Below, one piece after another: positions 28,890 to 37,909 of a stretch of DNA of 64,000 nucleotides. Location of the stretch: assembly GCA_020638195.1 (NCBI GenBank), contig JACKJC010000002.1, positions 1,052,477 through 1,116,476 on the forward strand, read 5' to 3'. The notes under the pieces are model-generated. The model saw nothing but the letters and a program-made list of their open reading frames with translations, was not told where the DNA came from and did not search any database. This DNA comes from Methylobacteriaceae bacterium (lineage in GTDB: Bacteria; Pseudomonadota; Alphaproteobacteria; Rhizobiales; Beijerinckiaceae). The number at the start of each line of letters is the position of its first letter. Position 1 is the stretch's first letter. The position numbers and the translations under genes are program-made.

Positions 28890-30713
28890 CTAGGCCTTCT
28901 CCGGCGGGTTCAGCCTTATGTGCAACTCGCGCAGCTGCTTGTTGCTGGCGTCCGACGGCGCGCCCATCAGCAGGTCCTCGGCGCGCTGGTTCATGGGGAA
29001 CAAGGCAACCTCGCGCAGATTCTGCTCGCCCGCCAGCAGCATGATGATGCGGTCGACGCCCGCCGCCATGCCGCCGTGCGGCGGGGCGCCGTAGTGGAAA
29101 GCCCGGAACATGCCGCCGAAGCGCTCTTCCACGGTCTCGCGGCCGTAGCCCGCGATCTCGAACGCCTTCACCATGGCTTCCGGCCGGTGGTTGCGGATGC
29201 CGCCGGAGGCCAGCTCGTAGCCGTTGCAGGCGACGTCGTACTGGAAAGCCTTGATGGTCAGCGGGTCCTGCCCGTTCAGCGCATCGAGCCCGCCCTGCGG
29301 CATCGAGAACGGATTGTGCGAGAAGTCGACCTTCTTCTCGTCCTCGTTCCACTCGTACATCGGGAAGTCGACGATCCACGCGAATTCAAAGCGCGTCTCA
29401 TCGATGAGCTTCAGCTCCTGCCCGAGCTTGGTGCGCGCCGAGCCTGCAAACTTCACAAAGATCGCAGGGTCCCCCGCGACGAAAAAGGCCGCGTCCCCTG
29501 CCGTCAGCCCGAGCTGCGTGCGAATAGCCTCGGCGCGCTCCGGGCCAATGTTGTTGGCGAGCGGGCCGCGCGCGCCGACGCCTGATGCCCCCGGCTGTTC
29601 CTTCTGGACCGTCTCGTCCTTGGCGCGGTCGAAGAACAGGATGTAGCCTAGCCCCGGCTGGCCTTCGCTCTGCGCCCAAGAGTTCATTCGGTCCGCAAAG
29701 GTGCGCTGGCCGCCGCCCGGCGCCGGGATCGCCCAGACCCGGTTCTTTTCCTGCTCGAGCAGGCGCGCGAAAACCTTGAAGTTCGAGCCGCGGAAATGCT
29801 CGGACACGTCCTGCATGATCAGCGGATTGCGCAGGTCCGGCTTGTCGGAGCCGTATTTCGCCATCGATTCCGCATAGGGAATGCGGGCCCACGGGCTCGG
29901 CGTCACCTTGTCGTCGCCGGCGAATTCCGCGAACACGCCGCGCATCACCGGCTCCATGGCCGCGAAAATGTCCTCCTGCTCGACGAAGCTCATCTCGATG
30001 TCGAGCTGGTAGAATTCACCCGGAAGGCGGTCGGCGCGCGGGTCCTCGTCGCGGAAACACGGCGCGATCTGGAAGTAGCGGTCGAAGCCCGCCATCATCA
30101 GGAGCTGCTTGTACTGCTGCGGCGCCTGCGGCAGGGCGTAGAATTTGCCGGGATGGATGCGCGAGGGCACGAGAAAGTCGCGCGCGCCTTCAGGGCTCGA
30201 GGCGGTGAGGATCGGCGTCTGGAACTCGTTGAAGCCGCCCTCCTTCATGCGCCGGCGCAGACTGTCGATCACCTTGCCGCGCAACATGATGTTGCGGTGG
30301 AGCTTTTCCTTGCGCAGGTCCAGGAAACGGTACTTCAGGCGCGTTTCCTCGGGGAATTGCGTGTCGCCGAACACCTGCAGCGGCAGTTCGGCCGCCGGCC
30401 CCAGAACCTCGGCCTCGGTGACGTAGAGCTCGACCGCGCCTGTGGGCATGTCGGCATTCTCGGTGCCGTCAGGGCGGATGCGCACCTTGCCGTCGAGGCG
30501 CACGACCCATTCGGACCTGAAGGTCTCGACCAGCCTGAAGGCCGGCGAATCCGGGTCCGCCACGCATTGCGTTATGCCGTAATGGTCGCGCAGGTCGATG
30601 AACAGCACGCCGCCATGGTCGCGGATGCGGTGGCACCAGCCGGACAGCCGGGCCGTCTGGCCGGCGTCCGCGGCGCGAAGATCGCCGCAGGTGTGGGAAC
30701 GATAGCGGTGCAT
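28890..30713 (-). CDS. aspS: aspartate-tRNA ligase
   Basis: Class II aminoacyl-tRNA synthetase. The 607-residue product has the N-terminal anticodon-binding OB fold (HTCGDLRAADAGQTARLSGW), class II motif 2 (FRDEDPRADRLPGEFYQLD) and a bacterial GAD insertion domain (about 310-420). Motif 3 (GAPPHGGMAAGVDRIIMLL) lies near the C-terminus. Alphaproteobacterial AspRS is often non-discriminating and charges tRNA-Asn too; sequence alone does not settle that here. Convergent with the secreted-protein genes. Confidence 0.97.
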   Translation of the reverse strand: MHRYRSHTCGDLRAADAGQTARLSGWCHRIRDHGGVLFIDLRDHYGITQCVADPDSPAFRLVETFRSEWVVRLDGKVRIRPDGTENADMPTGAVELYVTEAEVLGPAAELPLQVFGDTQFPEETRLKYRFLDLRKEKLHRNIMLRGKVIDSLRRRMKEGGFNEFQTPILTASSPEGARDFLVPSRIHPGKFYALPQAPQQYKQLLMMAGFDRYFQIAPCFRDEDPRADRLPGEFYQLDIEMSFVEQEDIFAAMEPVMRGVFAEFAGDDKVTPSPWARIPYAESMAKYGSDKPDLRNPLIMQDVSEHFRGSNFKVFARLLEQEKNRVWAIPAPGGGQRTFADRMNSWAQSEGQPGLGYILFFDRAKDETVQKEQPGASGVGARGPLANNIGPERAEAIRTQLGLTAGDAAFFVAGDPAIFVKFAGSARTKLGQELKLIDETRFEFAWIVDFPMYEWNEDEKKVDFSHNPFSMPQGGLDALNGQDPLTIKAFQYDVACNGYELASGGIRNHRPEAMVKAFEIAGYGRETVEERFGGMFRAFHYGAPPHGGMAAGVDRIIMLLAGEQNLREVALFPMNQRAEDLLMGAPSDASNKQLRELHIRLNPPEKA

Positions 30714-30885
30714 GGGCCTGCCTGTGGGAGGAATTTGTTGCGGCAGGGTTTAGGCGGGAGGGGGCGGGGATGCAAGGTGTGGGCGGGCGATTTGTGAATA
30801 TCCGGGAGCGCTACCTTTTCTCGCAGTACTTTACTTATTGCATGATTTAGATAAGCATGATGCGACACTATGTTTCGGAAAAGAC
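30714..30885 (+). promoter_or_regulatory. leader region of the dCTP deaminase locus
   Basis: 172 bases between divergent aspS and the deaminase gene. Base composition changes within it, from G-rich chromosomal sequence near aspS to A/T-richer sequence from about 30,810 on. In the related Vibrio AvcID system, an inhibitory RNA is encoded in this position. I see no unmistakable hairpin or promoter here, so an RNA regulator is only a possibility. Confidence 0.3.
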
Positions 30886-32481
30886 ATGAGCGAAGCACCT
30901 TTATTCGAATCAGCAGAACACCAGAAAAACACCGCTGGTCTCGCGAAGTCGATCGATGAACGATTTTCTCAAGAACTGATAGTGGCACTTGTCGGCCCTG
31001 TCGGCTCCGGAGTTTCAAGTGCAGCAGGCTTTATTCGTGATATTCTTGAGCAAACTTTCAAATATAAGGTGTGCCCGACGATTAGACCAAGTGATATTAT
31101 AAAGGCGGAAGCTCATCGTGTAGGTATTACGATTTCAACAACCTTGCCACTCGATCGATACGTTTCTGTAATGCAAGATGCCGGAAATAGGCTTCGGGAG
31201 CGGTTCGGTGCCGATTACTTGGCTGAGAAGGCTGTTGAAAGAATTTACAAATTTAGGAGGGAGAACGGCGGAATTGCGAAAAACGGAGTTCTGCTTCGCG
31301 GTCGGCGAGCGTATATTATTGATTCATTGAAAAATACAGAAGAACTGAATCTATTACGTCATATATATGGGGATACACTGTGTGTAATCGGCGTCTTTGC
31401 ACCGGATTTGATGAGGCGGGAAAGATTGATAAATGGCGGCGCATCTAAGGACGCTGTCGATAATATAATGGACCGTGACAAAGGCGAAATTCTTACATTC
31501 GGTCAGAAAACACGAAAATTGTTTGTCGACTCTGATTTTTTTGCATGCAATGATCGAAAGCAAACGTTTTTGCTTAACAACCTTACTCGTTTCTTCGAGA
31601 TAATCTTCAATACAAAAATTCACACTCCTACCAGATCTGAATCTGCGATGTACGAAGCGGTGGCAGCGTCCGCAAATTCAGCCTGCATGTCCAGGCAGGT
31701 GGGAGCGGCAATTATTTCCAGTGACGGAGAACTTATCTCCGTGGGCTGGAATGATGTTCCTAAATTTGGCGGCGGTCTTTACGCCGAAGATGATCAATTT
31801 CACGTCGACCACGAAGGGAAAGAACAAGATCGAGACCACAGATGCTTCAAATGGGGTAAATGCGTGTGCTCAAACGAAACTCGTAGAAACGATATTCTGC
31901 AAGGAATCGTGGACAGAATTAACACGTCGAAGATGTTGAAAAAGCGCATTTCTCAACAAGAAATACGATCGCTGCTTGCTGGAACGGAAATTGATTCGTT
32001 GATCGAATTTTCAAGATCGATTCACGCAGAAATGGAAGCGATTCTGTCGGTGGCGCGTGAAGGACGGCATTCACTGGTAGGTGCGACACTTTATACGAAT
32101 ACTTATCCTTGCCACAACTGCGCAAGGCACATTGTCGCGGCAGGAATCAAGAATGTCTATTATATACAGCCCTACGACAAAAGTCTTGCGACAACTTTGC
32201 ACTATGACTCCATAACCGAATCACCCAATGATGATTCCCGGGTCGAGTTTAGGCAGTTCGAAGGGGTCGCACCTAGTCGGTACCTGAGACTGTTCAAGCC
32301 CGATACGGACCGTAAGAAGCCAGGCGGAGCCAAAGTGGTGATTTCTCCGGACACAGCTTCCCCTCTGCTGCGCGTTCCTTTAGACTCCCTTAAAGAGTAT
32401 GAAACAAAAACAATCGCGGAGCTTTCGTCCAAGGAATCCGAAAGCGAACTGCGTCGTGGAGGGAGAGCGAACGATGACTAA
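30886..32481 (+). CDS. anti-phage dCTP deaminase (AvcD/DCD type)
   Basis: A 531-residue two-domain protein. The N-terminal half is a nucleotide-binding kinase-like domain with P-loop GPVGSGVS (37-44). The C-terminal half is a zinc-dependent cytidine-deaminase domain: His380 and Glu382 in SIHAEMEAIL, and Cys409/Cys412 in YPCHNC. A Cys-rich insert (Cys320, 326, 328) may bind a second zinc. This architecture is that of phage-triggered dCTP/dCMP deaminases that drain the dCTP pool on infection. The ATG at 30886 has GGAAAAG upstream and gives the expected length. The gene is clearly A/T-richer than its neighbours, suggesting horizontal acquisition. It overlaps a small downstream gene. Confidence 0.87.
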   Translation: MSEAPLFESAEHQKNTAGLAKSIDERFSQELIVALVGPVGSGVSSAAGFIRDILEQTFKYKVCPTIRPSDIIKAEAHRVGITISTTLPLDRYVSVMQDAGNRLRERFGADYLAEKAVERIYKFRRENGGIAKNGVLLRGRRAYIIDSLKNTEELNLLRHIYGDTLCVIGVFAPDLMRRERLINGGASKDAVDNIMDRDKGEILTFGQKTRKLFVDSDFFACNDRKQTFLLNNLTRFFEIIFNTKIHTPTRSESAMYEAVAASANSACMSRQVGAAIISSDGELISVGWNDVPKFGGGLYAEDDQFHVDHEGKEQDRDHRCFKWGKCVCSNETRRNDILQGIVDRINTSKMLKKRISQQEIRSLLAGTEIDSLIEFSRSIHAEMEAILSVAREGRHSLVGATLYTNTYPCHNCARHIVAAGIKNVYYIQPYDKSLATTLHYDSITESPNDDSRVEFRQFEGVAPSRYLRLFKPDTDRKKPGGAKVVISPDTASPLLRVPLDSLKEYETKTIAELSSKESESELRRGGRANDD

Positions 32482-32689
32482 GGTCGAAAACGACGCTGCT
32501 CGCCAATTGTCGCTGCAGCTAGGTGATGCCGATCGATCATCTCACTTTGGTATCGCGCATCTGCGCCATGGAACCAATGTTAGGGTATTTGTCGACGCTT
32601 CGACCCAAGCGATCCGCCGGGAAGCGCGTGAACACGTCATTAAATCCGGCATTTTTGCCCTTTCTGACGGGCCATCTCCTAAGCGGTAG
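32474..32689 (+). CDS. 71-aa protein overlapping the dCTP deaminase gene
   Basis: Starts at an ATG eight bases inside the end of the deaminase gene, with GGAGGGAGAG upstream, which indicates translational coupling. The product is soluble with no membrane segment (MTKVENDAARQLSLQLGDAD; later VRVFVDASTQAIRREAREHV). No family recognised. Its position argues for a role linked to the deaminase, such as an inhibitor or sensor, but this is inference only. Confidence 0.6.
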   Translation: MTKVENDAARQLSLQLGDADRSSHFGIAHLRHGTNVRVFVDASTQAIRREAREHVIKSGIFALSDGPSPKR

Positions 32690-33123
32690 CCGCATGTCGT
32701 GTCCGGACGCCGCAGTCCAAATTATTCGCTGAATGAGTTAGTGTATGCGCAGTTGGAACGCCTGCGCCAAGATGGCGGCTGCGTACTCTAGCTGCCGTTG
32801 GCGGGAGACTCTTTTACGCATCCCCACTGCTGTCGCTCGATCTGCTCCCCAAACAACCCGCCCAGCAACGTGCCGACCGCGCTCGCGCGGGACGAATTCG
32901 ACCTACTTGTCCTGCAGGTAGCGGCCGATTTCCTCCGCCAGTTCACAATCGGCAGGAATTGCAGCGCGATGCGGAAGGCACAGGTGAGGTCGCCGCCGGC
33001 CCCTCATCCGACTCTTGCTTCGCAAGGCCCACCTTCTGCCGCCTGCAGGCGAAGGGGGCGCGCCACCTACCCCGTAGCCAAAATCGCCCCTACGATGCGT
33101 TCAACCAAAAATCCGGAGGAAAG
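32690..33123. other. gene-free stretch between defence insert and P450 gene
   Basis: About 430 bases without a convincing intact gene. It contains a repeat near 33,000-33,060 (listed separately). On the minus strand it also has a short open tail ending at 32,903 that reads IPADCELAEEIGRYLQDK before a stop, possibly the remnant of a deleted gene. The P450 ribosome-binding site (CCGGAGGAAAG) closes the region. Confidence 0.45.
33000..33060. repeat. degenerate palindromic repeat, family C
   Basis: CCCCTCATCCGACT followed by GCTTCGCAAG, CCCACCTTCTGCC and the inverted segment GCCTGCAGGC, then GAAGGGGG. The layout resembles a third intergenic repeat type common in rhizobial genomes (CCTCATCC...CCACCTTCTCCC). 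A single copy is seen here. Confidence 0.45.
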
Positions 33124-34338
33124 ATGGACGCCGCCGTCGCCGCGCCCGATGCGCAGTCGATCCCGCTCGAAAAAATCGACGTCAGCGATCCCGCGCTGTT
33201 TCGCGAGGACAGGATCGGCGCCTATTTCGCGCGCCTGCGGCGCGAGGACCCCGTGCATTATTGCGCGGAGTCGCGCTGGGGGCCCTACTGGTCGATCACC
33301 AAGTTCGACGACATCATGCAGGTCGACACCAACCACGCGGTGTTTTCCTCGGATTCGAAATACGGCGGGGTTTCGCTCGAGGATCGCGCGCGGCGCAATT
33401 TCATCTCCATGGACCCGCCGCGCCACGACGAGCAACGCCGGGCGATCAGTCCGATCGTGGCGCAGCCGAATTTGCGCAATTTCGAAATCCTGATCCGCGA
33501 GCGCACGGCCGACGTGCTCGACGCTCTGCCTGTTGGTACGGAATTCGACTGGGTGTCGAAGGTCTCGATCGATCTCACGACCAAGATGCTGGCGACGCTG
33601 TTCGGCTTTCCCTACGAGGACCGCAGCCTGCTGACGCAATGGTCCGATATTTCCGTCGTCACGCCGTTCGAAACGGACGCTGCGCGCAGCGAGGCGCTGC
33701 AGCCGTGCTTTGCCTATTTCACGCGGCTGCTGGAGCAGCGCCTGCAGGAGCCGCCGAAGGCCGACCTGATTTCCATGCTCGCGCATTCCGACGGCACGCG
33801 CAGCATGGAGCGCGCGGAATTCTACGGCAACATTTTGCTGCTGATCGTCGGCGGCAACGACACGACGCGCAACACGATGTCGGCGAGCGTGTTGGCCCTG
33901 CACGAGAACCCCAACGAATTCGACAAGCTGTGCAACAGGCAGGAACTCATTCCGAGCATGGTGTCCGAGACGATCCGCTGGCAGACGCCGCTGACGCACA
34001 TGCGCCGCACCGCGGTCGCCGACGTGGACATGCGCGGCAAGCGCATCCGCAAGGGAGACAAGGTCGCGATGTGGTACCTCTCCGGCAATTTCGACGAGGA
34101 GGCGATCGAGAAGGCGGATCGCTACATCATCGATCGGCCGAACGTGCGCCGCCACCTGTCGTTCGGCTTCGGCGTGCATCGCTGCGTCGGCAACCGGCTG
34201 GCGGAACTGCAGCTGCGGATACTGTGGGAAGAGATGTTCAAGCGGAAGATGCGCGTCGAGGTCGTCGGCGCGCCGGTGCGCACGAATTCGAACGTCGTGC
34301 ATGGATTTGAGGCGCTGCCTGTGCGGGTCGTGCAGTAG
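33124..34338 (+). CDS. cytochrome P450, CYP153-like
   Basis: A 404-residue soluble P450. The I-helix motif IVGGNDTTRN (oxygen activation) lies at 241-250, the ExxR motif ETIR at 282-285, and the heme-ligand loop FGFGVHRCVGNRLAELQ has Cys354. The segments RWQTPLTHMRRTA and HLSFGFGVHRC are close to the CYP153 family of alkane/fatty-acid terminal hydroxylases. Those enzymes need a ferredoxin and reductase, and none is adjacent. A strong GGAGG site precedes the ATG at 33124. The substrate preference is inferred from family only. Confidence 0.85.
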   Translation: MDAAVAAPDAQSIPLEKIDVSDPALFREDRIGAYFARLRREDPVHYCAESRWGPYWSITKFDDIMQVDTNHAVFSSDSKYGGVSLEDRARRNFISMDPPRHDEQRRAISPIVAQPNLRNFEILIRERTADVLDALPVGTEFDWVSKVSIDLTTKMLATLFGFPYEDRSLLTQWSDISVVTPFETDAARSEALQPCFAYFTRLLEQRLQEPPKADLISMLAHSDGTRSMERAEFYGNILLLIVGGNDTTRNTMSASVLALHENPNEFDKLCNRQELIPSMVSETIRWQTPLTHMRRTAVADVDMRGKRIRKGDKVAMWYLSGNFDEEAIEKADRYIIDRPNVRRHLSFGFGVHRCVGNRLAELQLRILWEEMFKRKMRVEVVGAPVRTNSNVVHGFEALPVRVVQ

Positions 34339-34362
34339 GCGGCGCCGTTTCGGGATGGATGT

Positions 34363-34872
34363 TTACGTCTGCACATCCTCCCCGCGCGCATAGCGCAGCG
34401 CGTTCTGGAAATACCATTCCGCATTCCCCCTGTTCGCCTCGCCGCTGTCGCGCGTCTTCACTACCTTCGCCGGCACGCCCGCGATGATGGAATTGTCCGG
34501 GAAGACCGCGCCTTCGGTGACGATGGAATGGCCGGCGACGATGCAATTGTTGCCGATCACGGCGCCGTCCATGATCGTGGCGTTGATGCCGATCAGGCAA
34601 TTGTCGCCGATCGTGCAGCCATGGATCGTCACGTGATGAGTGATCGAGCAATTCTTGCCCACGATCGTCGGCGTGGAGCCGCCGACGTGGACCATCACGA
34701 AATCCTGGATGTTGGTCTTCTCGCCGATGACGATCTCGTGCATTTCCGCGCGCATGACGACATAGGGCCAGATCGAGACGTCCTTCTGCAGCGTGACCTT
34801 GCCGTAGATGTAGGCGGTCTCGTGGACGAAGGCGGGGTCGTTCAGTTTCACGTGCTTGCCGATATGCGCCAT
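34363..34872 (-). CDS. gamma carbonic anhydrase family protein
   Basis: A 169-residue left-handed beta-helix protein with hexapeptide repeats (IVIGEKTNIQDFVMVHVGG, TIGDNCLIGINATIMDGAVIG). The histidine residues in VMVHVGG and SITHHVTIHGC match the zinc ligands of this family. Members may be true carbonic anhydrases or acyltransferase-like proteins without proven activity. The start at 34872 (MAHIGKHVKL) fits the family; the frame is open further upstream. Convergent with the P450 gene. Confidence 0.88.
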   Translation of the reverse strand: MAHIGKHVKLNDPAFVHETAYIYGKVTLQKDVSIWPYVVMRAEMHEIVIGEKTNIQDFVMVHVGGSTPTIVGKNCSITHHVTIHGCTIGDNCLIGINATIMDGAVIGNNCIVAGHSIVTEGAVFPDNSIIAGVPAKVVKTRDSGEANRGNAEWYFQNALRYARGEDVQT

Positions 34873-35044
34873 GGGCGTGTGGTCCTCAGTTGTGGTCGCG
34901 CGATTTAAGACGAGCGGGCGCGCGGGTACAAACTGCAATGTCGGGCTTGCGGCGCCGCCAGATTGCGTGGCTTCTCCTTGCGGCCGTGCATCGCCATATT
35001 CGCCGCAACGAGCAGGCGATGTCGCCTGCTGGAGCATCTCCGAA

Positions 35045-35907
35045 ATGAGAAAGATCGTCAGCATCACGCCGCCGCCGTCAGGCCATTGGGTCGGCGACGG
35101 CTTTCCTGTCCGCTCCCTGTTCTCGCCAGATAGCCATGGCGATGCGGTGAGCCCGTTCCTGCTGCTCGACTACGGCGGCCCCGTGGAATTCGAACCGACG
35201 ACGAAACAGCGCGGCGTGGGCGTGCATCCGCATCGCGGCTTCGAGACCGTCACCATCGTCTACGACGGCGCGGTCGCGCATCGCGATTCCACCGGGGCCG
35301 GCGGCGAAATCGGGCCTGGCGACGTGCAGTGGATGACGGCGGCGTCAGGCATATTGCACGAGGAGTTTCACGCGCCGGCTTTCGCAAAATCTGGCGGGCG
35401 GTTCGAGATGGCGCAGCTCTGGGTCAACCTGCCGGCCAGGCACAAGATGGCTGCGCCGGGCTATCAGAGCATTCTGGCGAGCGACATTCCCACCGTCGCC
35501 CTGCCCGACGGCGCGGGCAGCGTGCGCGTGATCGCCGGCGCCTATGAGGGGCATATGGGCCCTGCCCGGACCTTCACGCCGATCGACGTGTGGGACGTGC
35601 GGCTGAAGGCGGGAAAGCGCGCGCGACTGAACCTGCCCGGGGGACATACGCTCAACCTCGCGGTCTTCGCCGGCCCGGTGAGATCAACGGCGACGTCACG
35701 GCCGACATGGCGCAATTCGTCACCTTCTCGCGCGAGGGCGGCGAGGTGGCGCTCGAGGCCGGGGCCGACGCCAAGATCCTGCTGCTGTCGGGCGCGCCGA
35801 TCGCGGAGCCGGTCGCCGCCTATGGCCCGTTCGTGATGAACACAGAGGCCGAGATCCGCCAGGCTTTCGCGGATTTCCACGCAGGACGCTTCGGCGCCAT
35901 GGCCTGA
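35045..35907 (+). pseudogene. pirin-family protein, frameshifted
   Basis: Pirins are cupin-fold iron proteins, some with quercetinase activity. The first frame runs from MRKIVSITPPPSGHWVGDGFPV through the cupin motif VHPHRGFETVTIVYDG and ILHEEFH to LNLAVFAGPV near 35,680. Then it loses similarity and runs into low-complexity Arg/Ser. The matching C-terminal third (EINGDVTADMAQFVTFSREG to FADFHAGRFGAMA) continues in a different frame to 35,907. One base appears to be missing near 35,680-35,690. The two parts together give about 287 residues, the normal pirin length. Either a recent inactivating mutation or a sequencing error. Confidence 0.8.
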
Positions 35908-35939
35908 GCGGATCGGCGCCTGTAGGCTCGGGACTTCCC

Positions 35940-36410
35940 ATGGAGACGGGGATTCCCATGCCTGCCGGCGCCGATACGCACCCTTTCGAACGCAGCCATT
36001 CCATCGTCATCGCCGCGTCGGCGGAGGCCGTGTTCGACTACGTCACCAACCCGAAGACATGGCCGCAGTGGATCGCCTCGTCGCACGAGCTTGCCTGCGA
36101 TGACAGGCCGATGCGCTATGGCGATACGTTCCACGAATACTGGAGCACGCGCTCCGGGCCGGTCGAACTGGACTGGCTGGTGATCGCCTGCGACGCGCCA
36201 TGGCTGTGGAACGGGTTGACGGGGACGGAGTTCACCGGGCCGATCATCGTCGAATACCGCTGCGATAGTGTAGACGGCGGCGTGAAATTCACGCGCACGT
36301 TGCGCAATCCCGCGCGGCCGAAGCCGCCGACGCCGGAGATGGTCGCGCGCATCGACGCGGAAGCCGATGCCGCGCTGGCGGCGATCAGGCGCAACGTCGA
36401 GTCGATGTAG
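35940..36410 (+). CDS. SRPBCC-fold protein (polyketide cyclase/START-like)
   Basis: A 156-residue protein of the ligand-binding SRPBCC fold. It has SHSIVIAASAEAVFDYVTNPKTWPQW at the N-terminus, split by a helix, and a C-terminal helix with Ala-rich repeats (RIDAEADAALAAIRRNV). Ligand unknown. An alternative ATG at 35958 would remove six residues. It lies 32 bases after the pirin reading frame. Confidence 0.75.
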   Translation: METGIPMPAGADTHPFERSHSIVIAASAEAVFDYVTNPKTWPQWIASSHELACDDRPMRYGDTFHEYWSTRSGPVELDWLVIACDAPWLWNGLTGTEFTGPIIVEYRCDSVDGGVKFTRTLRNPARPKPPTPEMVARIDAEADAALAAIRRNVESM

Positions 36411-36532
36411 GGACACGCCGCAAGGCCGCCTGCGAGAACCGGGACCGCCGGCCTCCGGCCGGCATCCTTTCTCTCGCCCCGAATCCGTGCGATACGCGCG
36501 GCCCCTCCCCGATCCCTTCACCCGCAGGACCC

Positions 36533-37819
36533 ATGTCGCGCGCGCTCGGCTTCGATTTCGGCACAACCAATTCCGTGCTCGCTCTCAGCGACGGCGCTGT
36601 TGCGCGCCCGCTTGCCTTCACGTTCGAAAATCACAAGGCCGAGGCGCTTCGCACGGCGCTCGCCTTCTGGAAGGAAGTCGGCAGGAAGCGCCCGCAGAGC
36701 GAGATCGGGCCCTGGGCCGTGCGGCGCTATCTGGAGCACCCCGAGGACAGCCGCTTCATGCAATCGCTGAAGACATTCGCGGCGAGCCCCCTATTCAACG
36801 GCGCCTATGTCTATGCGCAGCGCTACCGCTTCGAGGATCTTCTGGAGGAATTTTTCACGCGCCTGCGGGCGCACGCGGGCGACGCGCTGCCGGCGACGAA
36901 GCGGCTCGTGATCGGGCGTCCCGTCGAATATGCGGGCGCGACGCCCAATCCCGCGCTCGCTGCCGAGCGGTATCGCGCGGCGCTGGAAAAATTTGGCTTC
37001 GACGAAATCCTGTTCGTCTTCGAACCCGTGGCCGCCGCGTTCCATTTCGCACGCAACCTTAAAAAGAGCGCGACCGTGGTGGTCGCCGATTTCGGCGGCG
37101 GCACTACCGACTTTTCGATCCTGCGTTTCGATGTCGATGCAAGCGGCTTCAGCGCGACGCCGCTTGCGCATGGCGGCGTCGGCATCGCCGGCGACAGTTT
37201 CGATTTCCACATCATCGACAAAATCGTGCTGCCGCATCTCGGCAAGGGCGGCAAATATCAGGGCATGGGCAAGGTGCTCGACCTGCCCGTCGGCGTGTTC
37301 ATGAGTTTCGCGCGCTGGAACATGCTGTCGGTGCTGAAATCCTCGGACGAGTTCCGCGATCTCAAGACCATGCTGAAAGTCTGTCTCGAGCCTGAGAAGA
37401 TCGAGCGCATGATCGAACTCGTCGAGGAAGACCAGGGCTATCCCCTTTACAAGGCGGTATCGGAGGCCAAGATCCGGCTGTCGAAGGCCGAGGAAACCGA
37501 ATTCACCTTCGCGCCGCTCGGCCGCGATTTTCGCGTGACGATTTCGCGCGCGAATTTCGAAAGCTGGATTGCAAGCGACCTCGCCCGCATCGAGGCGGCG
37601 CTCGACGACACGTTGGCGGCCGCGGGCCTCGGCGAAAAGAGGATCGACCGCGTCTTCCTCACCGGCGGCACGTCCTTCACGCCCGCCGTGCGCGAAATCT
37701 TCGAACGGCGTTTCGGCGCACAAAAGATCGAGACCGGCGATGAACTCCTGTCGATCGCCAGCGGCCTCGCGCTGATCGGCGAACGCGACGACGCCGCGCT
37801 CTGGGCGACCGCCGACTGA
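36533..37819 (+). CDS. Hsp70-family protein, YegD-like
   Basis: A 428-residue ATPase-domain-only member of the Hsp70/actin superfamily. Phosphate 1 motif GFDFGTTNSVLAL (about 5-17); phosphate 2 motif VVVADFGGGTTDFSIL (about 183-198); adenosine motif FLTGGTSFTPAVREIF near the end. The substrate-binding domain of DnaK is absent, as in YegD. The client or partner is unknown. It may be co-transcribed with the following short membrane protein gene. Confidence 0.85.
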   Translation: MSRALGFDFGTTNSVLALSDGAVARPLAFTFENHKAEALRTALAFWKEVGRKRPQSEIGPWAVRRYLEHPEDSRFMQSLKTFAASPLFNGAYVYAQRYRFEDLLEEFFTRLRAHAGDALPATKRLVIGRPVEYAGATPNPALAAERYRAALEKFGFDEILFVFEPVAAAFHFARNLKKSATVVVADFGGGTTDFSILRFDVDASGFSATPLAHGGVGIAGDSFDFHIIDKIVLPHLGKGGKYQGMGKVLDLPVGVFMSFARWNMLSVLKSSDEFRDLKTMLKVCLEPEKIERMIELVEEDQGYPLYKAVSEAKIRLSKAEETEFTFAPLGRDFRVTISRANFESWIASDLARIEAALDDTLAAAGLGEKRIDRVFLTGGTSFTPAVREIFERRFGAQKIETGDELLSIASGLALIGERDDAALWATAD

Positions 37820-37909
37820 CGCGGCCCCGGGCTTGCAGCGTCGCTGTCCGAGGGGCGGGCGCGTCGCAAAGCGGCGCGGTCCTGCCCTGGATTGGGACAG
37901 GAGACCCAC

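Noticed and set aside
30826..30880. Candidate sigma70 promoters upstream of the dCTP deaminase
   Set aside because: Several A/T-rich hexamers occur, but none gives good -35 and -10 matches with a 16-18 base spacer.
32903..32978. Short minus-strand tail reading IPADCELAEEIGRYLQDK before a stop
   Set aside because: Looks protein-like, but there is no start with support and no recognised family. At most the remnant of a deleted gene, so it is not called as a CDS.
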